A stretch of DNA of 64,000 nt from Reyranella humidisoli (GCF_019039055.1 NZ_JAHOPB010000002.1:620001-684000); one strand, 5' to 3'. Positions 16,874 through 26,173 are shown, numbered from the stretch's first letter. A program made the numbers and translations. The notes: generated from the letters alone by a model not told the origin.

Positions 16874-18163
16874 ATGGCTCGGAAATCGAATGGCGGCATC
16901 GGCCGTCGCAGGATGCTCAAGGGCGCGGCTGGCATCGCGGGCGCGGCCGTCGGCAGCGGCGCGATCACCGGCTTTCCGGTGATCTGGGCCCAGAACAACA
17001 AGAACATCGTTCTGCGCCAATGCGGTACCGGCGTGTCGGCGATCAACGAGATCGCGGAGAAGTGCAAGGCCGATCTCGGCATCACGCTCCAGATGACGGC
17101 GTTGGACTCCGACGCCGTCGTGCAGCGCGTCGTGACGCAGCCCAACTCATTCGACATCGGCGACATCGAATACTGGATGATCAAGAAGGTCTTCCCGGCC
17201 AACACGCTGCAGGCGATGGACGTGAAGAAGATCAAGCTGTTCGACAAGATCGTGCCGATCTTCACCACCGGCAAGCTGAAGGCCGACAGCGTCATCGCCC
17301 AGGGCACGGCGCCGAGCACCGTCAGCTTCGTGGAAGGCGCGGGCTCGACCAAGTTCGCCAAGGGCCAGACCCAGTGGTTCACCGCGGTTCCGACGATCTA
17401 CAACGCCGACACGCTGGGCATCCGTCCCGACCTGGTCGGCCGCAAGATCGAGAACTGGAAGGACATTCTCGATCCGAAGTTCAAGGGCAAGACCTCGATC
17501 CTGAACATCCCGTCGATCGGCATCATGGACGCCGCGATGATCTGCGAATCGGCCGGCATCGTGAAGTACGGCGACAAGGGCAACATGACCAAGGCGGAGA
17601 TCGACAAGACCATCGATTTCCTGATCAAGACCAAGAAGGAGGGGCAGTTCCGTGCTTTCTGGAAGACCTTCGACGAATCGGTCAACCTGATGACCTCGGG
17701 CGAAGTCGTGATCCAGTCGATGTGGTCGCCGGCCGTCTCCGCCGTGCGCGGCAAGGGCGTGCCCTGTGTCTATCAGCCCCTGAAGGAAGGCTATCGCGCC
17801 TGGGGCGGCGGTCTGTCGCTGGCCAAGCATCTGCAGGGCGCGCAACTCGACGCCGCCTATGACTACATCAACTGGTACCTGTCGGGCTGGGTGGGCGCGT
17901 TCCTCAATCGCCAGGGCTACTACTCGGCGGTGCTGGACACGGCCAAGGCCAACATGACGGCCGACGAGTGGGGTTTCTGGATGGAAGGCAAGCCCGCCCA
18001 GGGCGACATCAAGAACCCGCAGGGCCAGGTCGTCGAGAAGGCCGGCGCGGTACGCGACGGTGGATCGTTCTACGACCGCATGGGGGCCGTCGCCTGCTGG
18101 AACGCGGTGATGGATGAGGACCGTTACATGGTCCAGAAGTGGAACCAGTTCATCGCGGCCTGA
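16874..18163 (+). CDS. ABC transporter periplasmic substrate-binding protein, PotD-like with Tat signal
   Basis: A 429-residue extracellular solute-binding protein. It begins with a twin-arginine signal (GRRRMLKGAAGIAGAAVG) and an A-Q cleavage region about 40 residues in. The fold-defining stretches FTAVPTIYNADTLGI, WKDILDPKFKGKTSILN and WGGGLSLAKH match the PotD/spermidine-putrescine-like cluster. AAGGAGGAACGAG precedes ATG 16874. The ligand is unknown; the amidohydrolase and hydantoinase genes around it suggest a small N-rich ring compound rather than a polyamine. A strong inverted-repeat element follows before the permease gene. Confidence 0.92.
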   Translation: MARKSNGGIGRRRMLKGAAGIAGAAVGSGAITGFPVIWAQNNKNIVLRQCGTGVSAINEIAEKCKADLGITLQMTALDSDAVVQRVVTQPNSFDIGDIEYWMIKKVFPANTLQAMDVKKIKLFDKIVPIFTTGKLKADSVIAQGTAPSTVSFVEGAGSTKFAKGQTQWFTAVPTIYNADTLGIRPDLVGRKIENWKDILDPKFKGKTSILNIPSIGIMDAAMICESAGIVKYGDKGNMTKAEIDKTIDFLIKTKKEGQFRAFWKTFDESVNLMTSGEVVIQSMWSPAVSAVRGKGVPCVYQPLKEGYRAWGGGLSLAKHLQGAQLDAAYDYINWYLSGWVGAFLNRQGYYSAVLDTAKANMTADEWGFWMEGKPAQGDIKNPQGQVVEKAGAVRDGGSFYDRMGAVACWNAVMDEDRYMVQKWNQFIAA

Positions 18164-18183
18164 AGTCGAAGCCCCTTCATATT

Positions 18184-18274
18184 CCTCTCCCCCGTTAGGG
18201 GGAGAGGTTAGGTGAGGGGGCGAGTCGAAGTGCGTAACCCCCTCACCCATCCTCTTCCCCTGGCGGGGGAGAGG
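18184..18274. repeat. Intergenic palindromic repeat (three nested stem-loops)
   Basis: This 91-base element is a large inverted repeat built from three stems: 18184-18207 (10-bp stem, loop GTTA), an outer 10-bp stem GGTGAGGGGG/CCCCCTCACC (18211-18220 with 18238-18247), and 18251-18274 (10-bp stem with one mismatch). The C-rich/G-rich arms resemble the REP-like palindromes scattered in alphaproteobacterial genomes. It sits between the binding-protein gene and the permease gene, a place where stem-loops protect upstream mRNA from 3' decay. Its last arm supplies GAGGGG, the likely ribosome site of the permease gene. Confidence 0.85.
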
Positions 18275-18285
18275 GGTAAGCAGTG

Positions 18286-19140
18286 ATGAACCGCGTAAAA
18301 GTCTGGGTCACCTATCTGCAGGTCGCGCCGCTCGCGCTGGTGTTCCTGCTGTTCCTCATCGTCCCGATCGCGACGATCGTGGTGGTGAGCTTCTTCGACT
18401 ACAACACGACCCAGATCATCCCGGCCTTCCTGCTGCAGAACTATGAGGAGCTGCTGCTCTCGTCGGTCACGTGGCGCACCTACCAGCAGACCCTCCAGTT
18501 CGCCATCATCACCTGGGCGCTCACCCTGCTGATCGGCTTCACCGTCGCCTACTTCGTGGCCTTCCATGTGCGCTCGTCCACGATGCAGACGGTGCTGTTC
18601 CTGCTCTGCACCATCCCGTTCTGGACCTCGAACGTCATCCGCATGATCTCGTGGATCCCGTTCCTCGGCCGCCACGGGCTCGCCAACACCACGCTGATGA
18701 ACCTCGGCCTGATCAACCAGCCGCTCGAATTCCTGCTCTATTCCGACTTCTCGGTCGTGCTGGCGTATGTGCACCTCTACACGCTGTTCATGGTGGTGCC
18801 GATCTTCAACTCGATGATGCGCATCGACCGCAGCCTGCTCGAAGCGGCGCGCGATGCCGGTGCGACCGGCTGGCAGACGCTGGTCAACGTAATCCTCCCG
18901 TTGTGCAAGCCGGGCATCGCCATCGGCTCGATCTTCGTGGTCACCATCGTCATGGGCGACTTCGTCACCGTGCGGATGATGAGCGGCGGGCTCAGTGCCT
19001 CGGTCGGCCTGATGATGGCGAACGCCATGTCGCTGCTGCAGTATCCGGCCGCCGCGGCCAATGCGGTCGTGCTGCTGCTGCTGGTACTCGGTATCGTCGC
19101 GGCCATGATGCGCATGGTCGACATCCGCAAGGAGCTGTGA
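18286..19140 (+). CDS. ABC transporter permease, PotB-like
   Basis: A 284-residue inner-membrane permease with about six helices. The binding-protein-dependent transport (EAA) loop reads EAARDAGATGWQTLVNVILPLCKPGI. ATG 18286 is directly preceded by an in-frame GTG (18283), either of which could start; the ribosome site GAGGGG comes from the end of the repeat element. It is followed one base later by the second permease. Together they form the membrane channel of the importer begun by the ATPase at 15799. Confidence 0.92.
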   Translation: MNRVKVWVTYLQVAPLALVFLLFLIVPIATIVVVSFFDYNTTQIIPAFLLQNYEELLLSSVTWRTYQQTLQFAIITWALTLLIGFTVAYFVAFHVRSSTMQTVLFLLCTIPFWTSNVIRMISWIPFLGRHGLANTTLMNLGLINQPLEFLLYSDFSVVLAYVHLYTLFMVVPIFNSMMRIDRSLLEAARDAGATGWQTLVNVILPLCKPGIAIGSIFVVTIVMGDFVTVRMMSGGLSASVGLMMANAMSLLQYPAAAANAVVLLLLVLGIVAAMMRMVDIRKEL

Positions 19141-19141
19141 C

Positions 19142-19984
19142 GTGCAGCACGGCAAGCGCGGTCCTGCCTTCTGGCTCCTCGGCGCCTTTTTCTGCCTGTT
19201 CGTGCTGTTTCTCTACGGGCCGACGCTGACGATTCTGATCCTGTCGTTCCAGGGACCGTCGGGCGGGCTCACCTTCCCGATGAACGGCGTGTCGCTGCAC
19301 TGGTTCAGGAACCTTTTCGAGAAACAGATGGTGGGCGACTTCGCGGGCTCGCTGCAGCGCTCCCTTCTGCTGGGCGTGGCCGTCATGCTGGTGACCGTCG
19401 TCGCGTCCTTCTCGGCGGGCCTCGCCTTCCGCTCGCGCTTCCGCGGTTCGGGCATCCTCTTCTATCTCGCCATCGCCAGCCTGATCGTGCCTTCGATTCT
19501 GATCAGCCTCGGCATCGGCCTGCTGTATCGCGTGTTGGGCTGGGATCCTGCCTGGTACAGTTCCGCCTTCGGTGCGCATCTGACGTGGACGCTGCCGTTC
19601 GGCCTGCTGATCATGTTCGCCGTCTTCAACCGGTTCGATCGCCGCTACGAGGAGGCCGCGCGCGATCTCGGCGCGACCTCGTGGCAGACGATCCGGCATG
19701 TCGTCGTTCCGATCCTGCTGCCCAGCCTGATCGGCGTCGGCCTTTTCGGCTTCACGCTGTCCTACGATGAGTTCGCCCGCAGCCTCTATACGGCGGGCAC
19801 CTTCAACACCCTGCCGCTGGAGATCTACGGCATGACGACCAACGTGACGACGCCCGTGCTCTACGCTCTCGGGACCGTGACGACGGGCGTCTCGTTCGTC
19901 GTGATCGCCCTGTCGCTTCTGTCCGTTACCTGGCTTCGCCGACGCCGCGCGCGCCATGGCAGCGATGCCGGAAAGGCTGCTTGA
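19142..19984 (+). CDS. ABC transporter permease, PotC-like
   Basis: A 280-residue permease starting at GTG 19142, one base after the stop of the first permease. It has six hydrophobic segments and the EAA motif [42 protein letters not shown], whose final SYDEF stretch is typical of PotC-like subunits. It forms a heterodimer with the preceding permease. The gene for the ring-opening amidohydrolase begins two bases after its stop, showing a single operon. Confidence 0.93.
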   Translation: MQHGKRGPAFWLLGAFFCLFVLFLYGPTLTILILSFQGPSGGLTFPMNGVSLHWFRNLFEKQMVGDFAGSLQRSLLLGVAVMLVTVVASFSAGLAFRSRFRGSGILFYLAIASLIVPSILISLGIGLLYRVLGWDPAWYSSAFGAHLTWTLPFGLLIMFAVFNRFDRRYEEAARDLGATSWQTIRHVVVPILLPSLIGVGLFGFTLSYDEFARSLYTAGTFNTLPLEIYGMTTNVTTPVLYALGTVTTGVSFVVIALSLLSVTWLRRRRARHGSDAGKAA

Positions 19985-19986
19985 GA

Positions 19987-21051
19987 ATGACCCGTCGAAC
20001 CAGGGTGTTGCGCCTTCCGACCGCCGGCCCACAGGATACGGCGCCGCTCGCCGCCGCCATCGCGGCAGGCGACGTCGACGCCAGGAGCATCGTGGCCATC
20101 GTCGGCAAGACCGAGGGCAATGGTTGCGTCAACGATTTCACCCGGGGCTACGCCACGCTGGCGCTGAAGCTGTTGCTGGCGGAGTCGCTGAACTGTCCGC
20201 TCGCGGAGATCGAGAAGCGGGTTGCCATCGTCATGTCGGGCGGCACCGAAGGCGGGCTGTCGCCGCATCTGCTGATCTTCTGTCGCGAGGAGGTGTCGTC
20301 GCCCGCTCCGGCAGGACCGCGGCTCGCCATTGGCGTCGGCCTGACGCGGCCCTTCAAGCCCGAGGAGATCGGCCGGGCGGCGCAGATCGAGGATACGGCA
20401 ACGGCGGTGACGCTGGCTCTCAGGGACGCCGGTATTTCCGGGCCTTCCGACGTGCATTTCGTGCAGATCAAGTGTCCGCTGCTGACCAAGGAGCGGATCG
20501 AGGAAGCGGCCCGCCGTGGCGCTGTGACGGCCACCGCCGATACCTATCATTCGATGGCCCTGTCGCGCGGTGCCTCGGCGCTGGGTGTCGCCCTGGCGCT
20601 CGGCGAGATCGGGGAGGCGCCGGAAGAGGCGGTCTGCAAGGACTGGTCCCTGTTCTCGCGTGTTGCCAGCACGTCGGCGGGCGTCGAGCTGCTGCGCAAC
20701 GAGATCGTGGTGTTGGGCAATGCAACGGGCTGGGCGGGCGATCTCGTGATCGGCCACGATGTCATGAGCGATGCCATCGACGCCGACGCCGCGCGGCGCG
20801 TGCTGGCGAACCTCGGCGGGGAGACGGTCGCGGTGCTGGCCAAGGCCGAGGCCTCGCCGACCGGCGAGATCCGCGGCCGGCGGCATACGATGCTGGACGA
20901 CAGCGACATCCATTCGACCCGCCATGCGCGCGCCCTCGTGGGCGGTGTGCTGGCCGGCGCGATCGGCGACACGATGCTCTACGTCTCCGGTGGCGCCGAG
21001 CACCAGGGCCCGGCCGGCGGCGGCCCCATCGCGATCATTGGGCGGGTCTGA
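19987..21051 (+). CDS. Ring-opening amidohydrolase (barbiturase / cyanuric acid amidohydrolase family)
   Basis: A 354-residue member of the rare AtzD/barbiturase family, which hydrolyses cyanuric acid or barbituric acid rings. The fold has three homologous domains, each giving one Ser-Lys pair. All are visible: Lys41 (VGKTEGNG) with Ser84 (MSGGTEGG), Lys162 (QIKCPLL) with the Ser in SRGASALG (about 193-197), and Lys286 (LAKAEAS) with Ser334 ([10 protein letters not shown]). ATG 19987 lies two bases after the permease stop; a TTG two codons earlier would overlap it. Barbiturase and cyanuric acid hydrolase cannot be separated by eye. The gene is the clearest clue to the substrate of this operon. 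Confidence 0.93.
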   Translation: MTRRTRVLRLPTAGPQDTAPLAAAIAAGDVDARSIVAIVGKTEGNGCVNDFTRGYATLALKLLLAESLNCPLAEIEKRVAIVMSGGTEGGLSPHLLIFCREEVSSPAPAGPRLAIGVGLTRPFKPEEIGRAAQIEDTATAVTLALRDAGISGPSDVHFVQIKCPLLTKERIEEAARRGAVTATADTYHSMALSRGASALGVALALGEIGEAPEEAVCKDWSLFSRVASTSAGVELLRNEIVVLGNATGWAGDLVIGHDVMSDAIDADAARRVLANLGGETVAVLAKAEASPTGEIRGRRHTMLDDSDIHSTRHARALVGGVLAGAIGDTMLYVSGGAEHQGPAGGGPIAIIGRV

Positions 21052-21073
21052 TCGGCTGGGCTAAGCTCGCCGC

Positions 21074-22264
21074 ATGAGCGAGACGAATCCCTACGAACTT
21101 CTCGGCGTGCGCCGGCGCATCAATGCCGCCGGCGCCCTGACGCGGCTGGGCGGCGCGGTGATGGCGCCCGAAGTCGTGGCCGCCATGGCCGCAGCGTCGC
21201 GGGCCTCGGTCGACATCGGCGAACTCCAGGACGCCGCCAGCCTGCGTATCGCCGAAGCGACGGGCGCCGAGGCGGGGCTCGTCACGACCGGTGCGGCGGC
21301 GGCGCTCACGCTTGCGGCGGCGGCCACGATCGCGCGCTGGGACATCGCGAAGATGGCGGCGCTTCCTCATGCCGGGGCGTTCCCCCACGACATCCTGATC
21401 CCGCGTACCCAGCGGACCGGTTACGCTCATGCTCTTGCCGCTTCCGGGGCTCGGCTCGTCGACATCGGCCACAACGATCGTGGCACCGGCGCGGGCGTGC
21501 GCGGCCTCGAGGCCTGGGAGATCGAAACGGCGATCACGCCGTCGGTAGTGGCGATGGCCTTCTCGGTCAATACCGGCAGCATCGTCGACCTGCCGACCGC
21601 CATCGCGACCTGCCGCGCCAACGGCATTCCGCTGATCGTCGATGCGGCGGCGCAGCTTCCACCGAAGGAGAACCTGCGGCGCTTCATCGACATGGGCGTC
21701 GATCTGGTCGCCTTCTCCGGAGGCAAGGCGCTGGGCGGGCCGCAGGCTTCGGGCATCCTCGCCGGCCGGCGCGACCTCGTGGCCTCGGCCTTGCTGCAGC
21801 AGCTCGACATGGACGTGGCGCCCGATACCTGGACGCCACCCAGGCTGGTCGATCGCGCCAATCTGCGCGGCGTGCCGCATCATGGGATCGGTCGCGGCTT
21901 CAAGGCCGGCAAGGAGGAGATCGTCGGACTGCTCGTGGCGCTGGAGCGCTTTGTGAAGGCCGACGATGCCGCTGCCAACGCGGCATTGCAGTCGCGGCTG
22001 GAAGCGATCGCGGCATCGTTGAGCGGCTTCGACGTGAAGCTCCTGCCCGCCACACAGACTGGCCGCGTACCGGTCCTGGAAATCACCGTGGCCGACGCGC
22101 TCGCCGTCAGCGCGAGGCTGCAGCGCGGCGACCCGCCGGTTCACCTGTCGGAGCGGCACGCCGCGCGGGGCGTGCTCACGCTCGATCCCCAGGTCCTGCT
22201 GCCCGAGCACGATGAGCCGCTGGCGGCGGCGCTTCGTGAGACGCTTCAGTCGACCGTGGCCTGA
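21074..22264 (+). CDS. SelA-like PLP-dependent enzyme
   Basis: A 396-residue fold-type I PLP enzyme of the SelA/DgaE-like group (L-seryl-tRNA selenium transferase-like, but found in many bacteria as catabolic lyases or aldolases). It opens YELLGVRRRINAAGALTRLGG, has GLVTTGAAAALTLA, the cofactor Asp190 in IVDAAAQ, and the Schiff-base Lys218 in FSGGKALGGPQASG. No selenocysteine context is seen nearby, so a role in C-N or C-C bond cleavage of a ring-opening product is inferred. It lies 22 bases after the amidohydrolase, and its 3' end overlaps the convergent ABC ATPase gene by 19 bases. Confidence 0.87.
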   Translation: MSETNPYELLGVRRRINAAGALTRLGGAVMAPEVVAAMAAASRASVDIGELQDAASLRIAEATGAEAGLVTTGAAAALTLAAAATIARWDIAKMAALPHAGAFPHDILIPRTQRTGYAHALAASGARLVDIGHNDRGTGAGVRGLEAWEIETAITPSVVAMAFSVNTGSIVDLPTAIATCRANGIPLIVDAAAQLPPKENLRRFIDMGVDLVAFSGGKALGGPQASGILAGRRDLVASALLQQLDMDVAPDTWTPPRLVDRANLRGVPHHGIGRGFKAGKEEIVGLLVALERFVKADDAAANAALQSRLEAIAASLSGFDVKLLPATQTGRVPVLEITVADALAVSARLQRGDPPVHLSERHAARGVLTLDPQVLLPEHDEPLAAALRETLQSTVA

Positions 22265-23355
22265 CCGTCGTCCCGGTAGGCCCAGCAGCTGTCGGGCGGC
22301 AGGGTGAGTGCGACCTCGCCGTCGTTGTGACGGGCCGCCGTGCCGAGTTCCAGCACTTCGACTTTCTGTCCGCCGAACTCGACGTCGTAGATGGTCTGCA
22401 TGCCCTGATAACGCCGCTCGATCACCTTTCCCGTGAAGCTGTTGGCCGGGCCACGCTCGCCGAGGCGGATGTTCTCGGCGCGCAGCGCGACATGGGCATT
22501 GTCGCCGGCTGCAAGAGGCTGCGGCGTCCAGGCTTCGATGCGGCCGGCAGCGCCCAGGTCGATGACGACCTGCTCGCCCTTGCGCTCCAGCACCTTGCCC
22601 TTGAGCACGTTTGCGGCGCCCGTGAAGTTGGCGACGAACGAATCAGCCGGCCTGTTGTAGATTTCGCCCGGCGGCGCCATCTGCAGCAGCTTGCCGTCCT
22701 TCATGACGCCGATCCGGTCGCCCAGCACCACGGCCTCGGACTGATCGTGCGTCACGTATAGGCCGGTCATGCCGGTCATCTTCAGGATGCGGCGCAACTC
22801 GTCGCGCAGGCGGATGCGCAACTTGGAATCGAGATTGGACAGGGGCTCGTCGAGCAGCAGCAGCTGCGGCCGGTAGACGAGGCTGCGCGCCAGCGCGACG
22901 CGCTGCATCTGCCCGCCCGACAGCGACGTCACGGGCCGCTGGGCGTATTCGCCGAGGCCGACCAGCTCAAGCGTCTCGCGGACCTTGGTGTCGATGTCGG
23001 CGCTGCCGCTGGTGTTCTTGCGGCGATACTTCAGCGGATAGGCGACGTTCTGGTGCACCGTCATGTGCGGCCACACCGCATAGGACTGGAAAACCATGCC
23101 GATGTCGCGTTCGCGCGGGCTCACCAGCGTGCCGCGTTCTGGTTCCGACACGACGCGGCCGCCGATCGAGATGCGGCCGCCGGTCGGATGTTCGAGGCCG
23201 GCGACGCAGCGGAGCGTCGTGGTCTTGCCGCAGCCCGAAGGCCCCAGCAGAACCACGATCTCGCCCGCCGGCACGTCGAAGTTCACGCCATCGACGGCCG
23301 CCTTGCCGGTCCCGAACTTCTTGACCAGGTTCTCGACGAGGAGCGCAGCGCTCAC
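22246..23355 (-). CDS. ABC transporter ATP-binding protein, FbpC/PotA type
   Basis: A 369-residue importer ATPase. Walker A GPSGCGKTT, FQSYAVWPHM, signature LSGGQMQRVALARSL, Walker B LLLLDEPLSNLD and YVTHDQSEAVVLGD are complete, with a C-terminal TOBE-type domain. The start is GTG 23355, whose GTGA overlaps the stop of the upstream receptor gene by four bases; this overlap decides the start because no ATG fits. The operon order is permease, receptor, ATPase on the minus strand. The 3' end overlaps the convergent SelA-like gene by 19 bases. Confidence 0.93.
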   Translation of the reverse strand: MSAALLVENLVKKFGTGKAAVDGVNFDVPAGEIVVLLGPSGCGKTTTLRCVAGLEHPTGGRISIGGRVVSEPERGTLVSPRERDIGMVFQSYAVWPHMTVHQNVAYPLKYRRKNTSGSADIDTKVRETLELVGLGEYAQRPVTSLSGGQMQRVALARSLVYRPQLLLLDEPLSNLDSKLRIRLRDELRRILKMTGMTGLYVTHDQSEAVVLGDRIGVMKDGKLLQMAPPGEIYNRPADSFVANFTGAANVLKGKVLERKGEQVVIDLGAAGRIEAWTPQPLAAGDNAHVALRAENIRLGERGPANSFTGKVIERRYQGMQTIYDVEFGGQKVEVLELGTAARHNDGEVALTLPPDSCWAYRDDGQATVD

Positions 23356-24380
23356 TGGCGGTACCCGTAGGTCTTGTTCCACTCTTCCATCCACGAGTTG
23401 CGCAGCTTGCTGAACTCGTCGAACTTCGGCACCCAGACCTTGACGACCTTGGGATCCCAGCCCTTCGGGTAGGCCGGCGGCTCCTTGAGGGACGTGATGT
23501 TGCCCAGCTTGTTGATCATGAAGGTCTGGCCTTCCTTGGAGAGGCGCCAGTTCATGAACAGCTTGGCGGCGTTCGGGTTCTTGGAAGCCTTGGTGACGCC
23601 GTCGGCGTAGGGAACGATGGGGACGCCCTCGGGGGCGAAGATCGCCTCGGCCGGGGCGCCCTCGACGATCTTGGTGTAGATGATGTTGTACAGCAGCGGG
23701 GCGATCGACACCTCGCCGCGGACCAGCGCGTCCGAGAGCGGAGCGCCCGACGGATAGAGAGCGATGCCGAGTTCGGCCTGCTTCTTCCAGTAATCCTCGC
23801 CGAGCACCTGACGCTCGAACATGATGCGGGTCCAGGTCGTGCCGCCCGACGGCCCGATCACCTGGCCGATCTGCTTGTTCTTGTACTCGGGCTTCGTGAG
23901 ATCCATCCACGTCTTGGGCGCGTTCTTCACGAGCTGCGTATTGTAGGCGATCGCCCAGCCCAAGGTGACGCCGGGCCACAGCTTCGGCGAGACCAGCGAG
24001 TCGGGGCGATAGTCGGCAGCGTTCGGCGGCGCGTAATCCTGGAAGAGATCGGCGATATCCAGCATCAGGCCGCGGTCGGAATGGTTGACGACGTCGGCAC
24101 CGAGTTTGTCGGCCGCGGCTTCCGTCTTGATGCGGGTGATGAGCTGGCCGCCGGGCGCACGGACCATCGCGACCTTGATCTTAGGGAAGCGCTTGTTGAA
24201 TTCCTTGATCACTTCCTGCTGCGTCTCGGCGAAGTCCGCCGTGTACAGGGTCAGTCCGCCTTCCTTTTCGGCGGCGGCGATCAGCTCCTTGGAGCCGAAC
24301 TGGTCCTGCTGGGCCCGGGCGGGGAGCGCGGCGGTTGCGGCGGCGCCGGCAATGCCGGCCAGGACGGTTCTACGCTTCAT
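23352..24380 (-). CDS. ABC transporter substrate-binding protein, iron/thiamine (FbpA-like) type
   Basis: A 342-residue periplasmic receptor. ATG 24380 is preceded by GGAGGAATGAGAAG and gives MKRRTVLAGIAGAAATAALPARAQQ, a signal peptide with an ARA-Q cleavage site. Segments LTLYTADFAETQQEVIKEFNKRFP, LGWAIAYNTQLVKNAPKTWMDL and GVPIVPYADGVTKASKNPNAAKLFMNW match the FbpA/AfuA-like cluster. These bind ferric iron, but many soil paralogues bind phosphonates, sugars or thiamine; the paired tyrosines of iron binders were not verified. Translation of the ATPase gene is coupled to its stop codon. Confidence 0.91.
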   Translation of the reverse strand: MKRRTVLAGIAGAAATAALPARAQQDQFGSKELIAAAEKEGGLTLYTADFAETQQEVIKEFNKRFPKIKVAMVRAPGGQLITRIKTEAAADKLGADVVNHSDRGLMLDIADLFQDYAPPNAADYRPDSLVSPKLWPGVTLGWAIAYNTQLVKNAPKTWMDLTKPEYKNKQIGQVIGPSGGTTWTRIMFERQVLGEDYWKKQAELGIALYPSGAPLSDALVRGEVSIAPLLYNIIYTKIVEGAPAEAIFAPEGVPIVPYADGVTKASKNPNAAKLFMNWRLSKEGQTFMINKLGNITSLKEPPAYPKGWDPKVVKVWVPKFDEFSKLRNSWMEEWNKTYGYRQ

Positions 24381-24409
24381 CTTCTCATTCCTCCGATTGT
24401 TGTCGTTCG

Positions 24410-26173
24410 TCAGCCGGCGCGGGCGCTGCTCTCGGCAGCTCCGCGGGAAAGCCAGGTCGTGATGCCGAGCAGCACCGCGAGAATCACGGTCTGCACGAGA
24501 CTGAAGGCGGCCGTCTTGCCGACGTTTCCGCCTTCGTAATAGTCGAGCAGCAGCACGGCCATCACGGTCGTGTCGCTGGTGTAGAGGAACAGGGACGAGC
24601 CCAGTTCGCGCACCGACAGCACGAACAGCAGCGTCATCGAGGCGACGATGCCCGGCCGGGCGAGCGGCACCATGATCGTGCCGATCGTGCTGAGCAGGCC
24701 ACGGCCGCAGATCCAGGCGGCTTCCTCGAGCTCGCGGTGGATCTGCATGAACGAGGTCGACAGCGCCTTGACCGTGTCGGGGATGAAGCGCGCCACGAAG
24801 GCCAGCGCCAGGATCCAGATCGTGCCGTAGAGGCCACCCGGCAGGCCGATCCAGGCCCAGAGATAGGCGACGCCGACGACCAGGCCGGGGATGGCGACCG
24901 GGATCGTCGACAGGAGATCGATGATCTTGCGGCCGGGAACCTGCGTGCGGTTGATCGTGTAACCGATGGCGAAGGCCAGTATGCCGCCGACCACGGCGGT
25001 GATCACGCCGACCTTCATCGTGTTCCAGATGGAGGTCATCGTCAGAGGGTTGTCGAAGATGGAGTTGAAGTGAACCCAGCTGTACGCCTTCATGTCGAAC
25101 ACGGCGTCGAAGTCCTTGAAGAACAGGAACCGGCGGAAGGCCGCGATTACCAGGGCGATCGTGGGCAGCACCACGACGATGAAGAGGTAGGCGAGAGCCA
25201 GGCTGAAGGTGAACCAGCGCCACGGCCCGAGGTTGAGGCTGCGCGGGCGGAAGGCCTTGCCGGCCACGGTGGCGAAGCTGCGGCCCGACAGCACGCGTTG
25301 CTGCGCCCAGACGAAGACCGCCGTGACCATCATCAGCAGGATCGCGACGGCGGCGGCGGTATTGTAGAGAGGCGGGCTCCAGGCGGTGAGCTTGAAAATG
25401 TAGGTCGTGAGCACGCTGATGTTGGCCGGCGCGCCCAGAGCGGCGGGAATGCCATAGATGCCAAGCATCACGACGAAGGACAGCAGCGAACCCGCGAGGA
25501 TCGCCGGCGCGATCAGCGGGAAGGTGACCGTGAAGAGGGTCGTGAAGGCCGAGGCGCCCGAAACCTCGGACGCTTCCTCGAGGCTGGGGTCCATGTTGCG
25601 CAGCGCCGACGCCGTGAACATGTAAACGTAAGGCGCATAGTAGAAGCCGAAGACCAGGATCAGGCCCGACATCGAGTAGAAGTCGAAGCGGAAATCGATA
25701 CCGATCCACTTCAGCGCCGTATTCAGCAGGCCGGTCTTGGGCGAGCCGAGGATGCTCCAGGCGACGCCCGCGACCAGCGGCGGCACGAACAGCGGGATCA
25801 TGCTGGCGCCGGCGATGAAGCCCTTGAACGGCGTGTTCGTGCGCACGACGATCCACGAAAAGGCGAGGCCGATCACGACGGCGAGGATGGTTCCGCCGCC
25901 GCAGGCCGCCAGTGCATTGAAGAAGGCCAGCCGGACATTCTCGTTGCCCAACACGGCCAGGAAGTGCTCCAGCGAGGGATTGAACTTGCCGAAGCCGTCG
26001 ATCACCGGATTGGAATCGCTGATGGCGCCGAAGAACAGCATCAGCAGAGGGTAGATGACCAGGAACGTCAGGATGAGCAGAAGGGCGCCGACCCACAACG
26101 GCACGGCGAACCGGCGCGCGATGGGCGCGGCGTCTGTCGTTACAGGCAAAGCGGCAGCACTCGTCGCCGTCAA
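24410..26173 (-). CDS. ABC transporter permease with two fused permease domains (FbpB/ThiP type)
   Basis: A 587-residue inner-membrane protein made of two tandem permease modules, each with about six helices and an EAA loop: EEASEVSGASAFTTLFTVTFPLIAPAI in the first half and EEAAWICGRGLLSTIGTIMVPLARPGI in the second. The start is TTG 26173, eight bases after GGAGGAA; there is no ATG with comparable support. It is the first gene of the minus-strand importer (permease, receptor, ATPase), 29 bases ahead of the receptor gene. Fused permeases are typical of iron(III) and thiamine importers. Confidence 0.93.
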   Translation of the reverse strand: MTATSAAALPVTTDAAPIARRFAVPLWVGALLLILTFLVIYPLLMLFFGAISDSNPVIDGFGKFNPSLEHFLAVLGNENVRLAFFNALAACGGGTILAVVIGLAFSWIVVRTNTPFKGFIAGASMIPLFVPPLVAGVAWSILGSPKTGLLNTALKWIGIDFRFDFYSMSGLILVFGFYYAPYVYMFTASALRNMDPSLEEASEVSGASAFTTLFTVTFPLIAPAILAGSLLSFVVMLGIYGIPAALGAPANISVLTTYIFKLTAWSPPLYNTAAAVAILLMMVTAVFVWAQQRVLSGRSFATVAGKAFRPRSLNLGPWRWFTFSLALAYLFIVVVLPTIALVIAAFRRFLFFKDFDAVFDMKAYSWVHFNSIFDNPLTMTSIWNTMKVGVITAVVGGILAFAIGYTINRTQVPGRKIIDLLSTIPVAIPGLVVGVAYLWAWIGLPGGLYGTIWILALAFVARFIPDTVKALSTSFMQIHRELEEAAWICGRGLLSTIGTIMVPLARPGIVASMTLLFVLSVRELGSSLFLYTSDTTVMAVLLLDYYEGGNVGKTAAFSLVQTVILAVLLGITTWLSRGAAESSARAG

